Source of the DNA: Akkermansia sp.
GTDB lineage: Bacteria > Verrucomicrobiota > Verrucomicrobiia > Verrucomicrobiales > Akkermansiaceae
Direction of reading: 5' to 3'
DNA: 6,178 nucleotides
NCBI GenBank assembly: GCA_020047775.1
Contig: JAIFNK010000054.1
Location: 1 to 6,178, forward strand
Shown here: positions 5,334 to 6,178 of the stretch, in pieces
How positions within the stretch are numbered: position 1 is the first letter of the stretch
Layout: each line of letters starts with the position of its first letter
The notes under the pieces: generated by a model
Seen by the model: only the letters and a program-made list of their open reading frames with translations
Told to the model about the DNA's origin: nothing
Database searches by the model: none
Position numbers and translations under genes: made by a program

Positions 5334-5935
5334 TTTTAGAAAATAAACTGAACATCACCAACCAAGTCGAACTGGCCCGCGCGGAGGAAAAAATCAGCAA
5401 GCGGAAAGCCAAGCAGCTTTATGACTCTGGCGATATTTCCCAAGCCGAAGTCGGCACCTTTGCGGGGCTCGCCTACATTCATGCTTATCTCTTTGGCGAC
5501 ATCTACGCCTTTGCCGGAAAAATTCGCGAGGTGAACATGTCGAAAGGCCATTTCCGTTTTGCCTCGCAAATCTACCTTCAGCCATCGTTGAAGGCGATTG
5601 ATGCCATGCCGCAAAGCACCTTTGAGGAAATCATCGAGAAATATGTGGAAATGAACATCGCTCACCCGTTCCGCGAGGGCAATGGCCGTGCCACCCGCAT
5701 CTGGTTGGATCTGATTCTCAAAACCGAAATCCAACAGGTGATCGATTGGAACATGGTGGACCGGGAAGATTACCTCTCCGCCATGCAGCGCAGCGTGGTC
5801 AAAGACCTGGAAATCAAAGCCCTGTTGCGCAACGCCCTTGCCGATCAAATCCATGACCGTGCGGTGTTTATTAAAGGCATTGATGTCAGTTATTACTATG
5901 AAGGTTACAGCGAATTCAAAACCGAGGAACTGTAG
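5330..5935 (+). CDS. fic: Class III (self-inhibited) Fic protein adenylyltransferase
   Basis: This complete 201-residue single-domain Fic protein transfers AMP from ATP to a target side chain in the cytoplasm. The catalytic motif HPFREGNGRATR (112-123) is intact: His112 is the base and Glu116 binds magnesium. The flap GKIREVNMSKGHFRFA (63-78) and EIIEKYVEMNIAHPF are very close to Neisseria meningitidis NmFic, as is the C-terminal end FIKGIDVSYYYEGY. The last holds the inhibitory helix motif Ser187-xxx-Glu191-Gly192, which places it in class III, with the inhibitor inside the same chain. In NmFic the inhibition is relieved by loss of tetramers and autoadenylylation of a Tyr in this helix (Tyr188 would be the match), and the targets are GyrB and ParE; the same is inferred here. 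It is preceded by the 27-codon ORF (ATGA overlap), an inverted repeat and a strong Shine-Dalgarno sequence. Its base composition is visibly lower in GC than trpA, hinting at transfer. Confidence 0.97.
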   Translation: MILENKLNITNQVELARAEEKISKRKAKQLYDSGDISQAEVGTFAGLAYIHAYLFGDIYAFAGKIREVNMSKGHFRFASQIYLQPSLKAIDAMPQSTFEEIIEKYVEMNIAHPFREGNGRATRIWLDLILKTEIQQVIDWNMVDREDYLSAMQRSVVKDLEIKALLRNALADQIHDRAVFIKGIDVSYYYEGYSEFKTEEL

Positions 5936-5937
5936 CC

Positions 5938-6009
5938 ATGATGAACACAATGAAACAAAGCCAGTGGGAAATGGGACACAAGGTTGTGAAGCTCCACCAC
6001 CCAAGTTGA
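5938..6009 (+). CDS. Tiny ORF (23 codons) after fic, perhaps a gene stub cut by the repeat
   Basis: It starts two bases after the fic stop (MMNTMKQSQWEMGHKVVKL) and ends Pro-Ser-stop inside repeat copy 2, exactly as the kinase-like frame ends in copy 1. I do not recognise the peptide. WEMGHKVVKL looks protein-like, so it may be the beginning of a gene truncated where the repeat was inserted. Too short to support on coding statistics. Confidence 0.25.
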   Translation: MMNTMKQSQWEMGHKVVKLHHPS

Positions 6010-6058
6010 CGATTTCCCGCCTCAACCGTATTCAAGGAGTGTGGGAGTCTCGCCCACA
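6000..6058 (+). repeat. Interspersed repeat copy 2 with hairpin
   Basis: 6000-6045 is the second copy of the unit at 4894-4939 (44 of 46 identical). Here the hairpin is short: TGTGGG (6040-6045), loop of seven, CCCACA (6053-6058), where copy 1 has a longer insert between the same arms. The conservation of the arms despite different loops suggests that the RNA hairpin matters. It lies 65 bases after the fic stop. Confidence 0.8.
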
Positions 6059-6071
6059 TCTTCCTCTTAAA

Positions 6072-6103
6072 TTTCAGTGTTTCAGCTTTCAGAATTTCAG
6101 CTT
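6072..6103. repeat. Irregular TTTCAG array
   Basis: TTTCAG occurs at 6072, 6080, 6087 and 6095, spaced 8, 7 and 8 bases. It is the same family as the array at 5055-5109, but here it precedes the CCAAACCACCGCCCC block instead of following it, and no ATG abuts it. Confidence 0.7.
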
Positions 6104-6114
6104 TTACCACTCAC

Positions 6115-6175
6115 TCTTCCTCTCCCCAAACCACCGCCCCAGCAGCCTCTTTTCTGATCACTGATCACTGCTCAC
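6115..6175. repeat. Shared spacer block 2 ending in TGATCAC heptamers
   Basis: This is the second copy of the block at 4984-5036 (TCTTCCTC, CCAAACCACCGCCCC, CTCTTTTCTGATCACTG). It then has tandem sevens TGATCAC (6155-6161), TGATCAC (6162-6168) and TGCTCAC (6169-6175). By analogy with trpA and the 5110 ORF, the array may run up to a start codon just beyond the window. Confidence 0.7.
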
Positions 6176-6178
6176 TCG

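Noticed and set aside
5336..6025. Minus-strand 229-codon open frame opposite fic
   Set aside because: Shadow of fic, whose catalytic and inhibitory motifs are intact.
4894..6058. Integron gene cassettes with attC sites
   Set aside because: No GTTRRRY core or attC-type paired boxes were seen, and no integrase is in the window; the borders are a different repeat.
5838..6164. 108-codon frame from the fic 3' end into the spacer
   Set aside because: It starts inside fic in another frame and then reads through repeat sequence.

Overview
The window reads as chromosomal DNA of a fairly GC-rich Gram-negative bacterium. I lean towards Verrucomicrobiota: most start codons lack a Shine-Dalgarno sequence, the spacers are packed with pyrimidine-rich 7- and 8-base tandem repeats, and metabolic genes are scattered as single genes. 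This is inference from style; no rRNA or other marker gene is present. Layout: (1) 1-600, minus strand, the N-terminal 200 codons of a PLP-dependent class I/II aminotransferase that runs off the left edge. (2) 601-869, a divergent spacer with dyads. (3) 870-3023, plus strand, a 717-residue acyl-ACP/acyl-CoA ligase-type protein with the length and architecture of Aas, whose N-terminal PlsC-like acyltransferase domain has lost its catalytic residues. (4) 3123-3917, trpA, with a good intrinsic terminator at 3997-4026.

The right-hand 2.1 kb is different. It holds a small kinase-fold protein gene (4161/4190-4903), apparently frameshifted near its 5' end, and a class III, self-inhibited Fic AMP-transferase close to Neisseria meningitidis NmFic (5330-5935). 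Two tiny ORFs precede fic (47 and 27 codons). Each overlaps the next start by ATGA, and a perfect 10-bp inverted repeat lies just before the strong fic ribosome binding site. A 23-codon ORF follows fic.

The kinase-like and Fic units look like twin modules. Each has a related 26-base box (21 of 26 identical) 37-39 bases before a CTATGA start, and each is followed by a copy of the same interspersed repeat (44 of 46 identical), which itself supplies the TGA stop in the frame of the preceding ORF. The repeat region also carries hairpins, a shared CCAAACCACCGCCCC block and TTTCAG arrays.

Tandem arrays abut two ATG codons exactly (trpA, and the 47-codon ORF), and another begins at the right edge. 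The metabolic genes look like ordinary core functions: amino-acid metabolism, acyl activation, and the last steps of tryptophan synthesis. The kinase/Fic segment looks like an accessory, probably toxin or effector-like, pair. No CRISPR array, tRNA, rRNA or transposase was seen.
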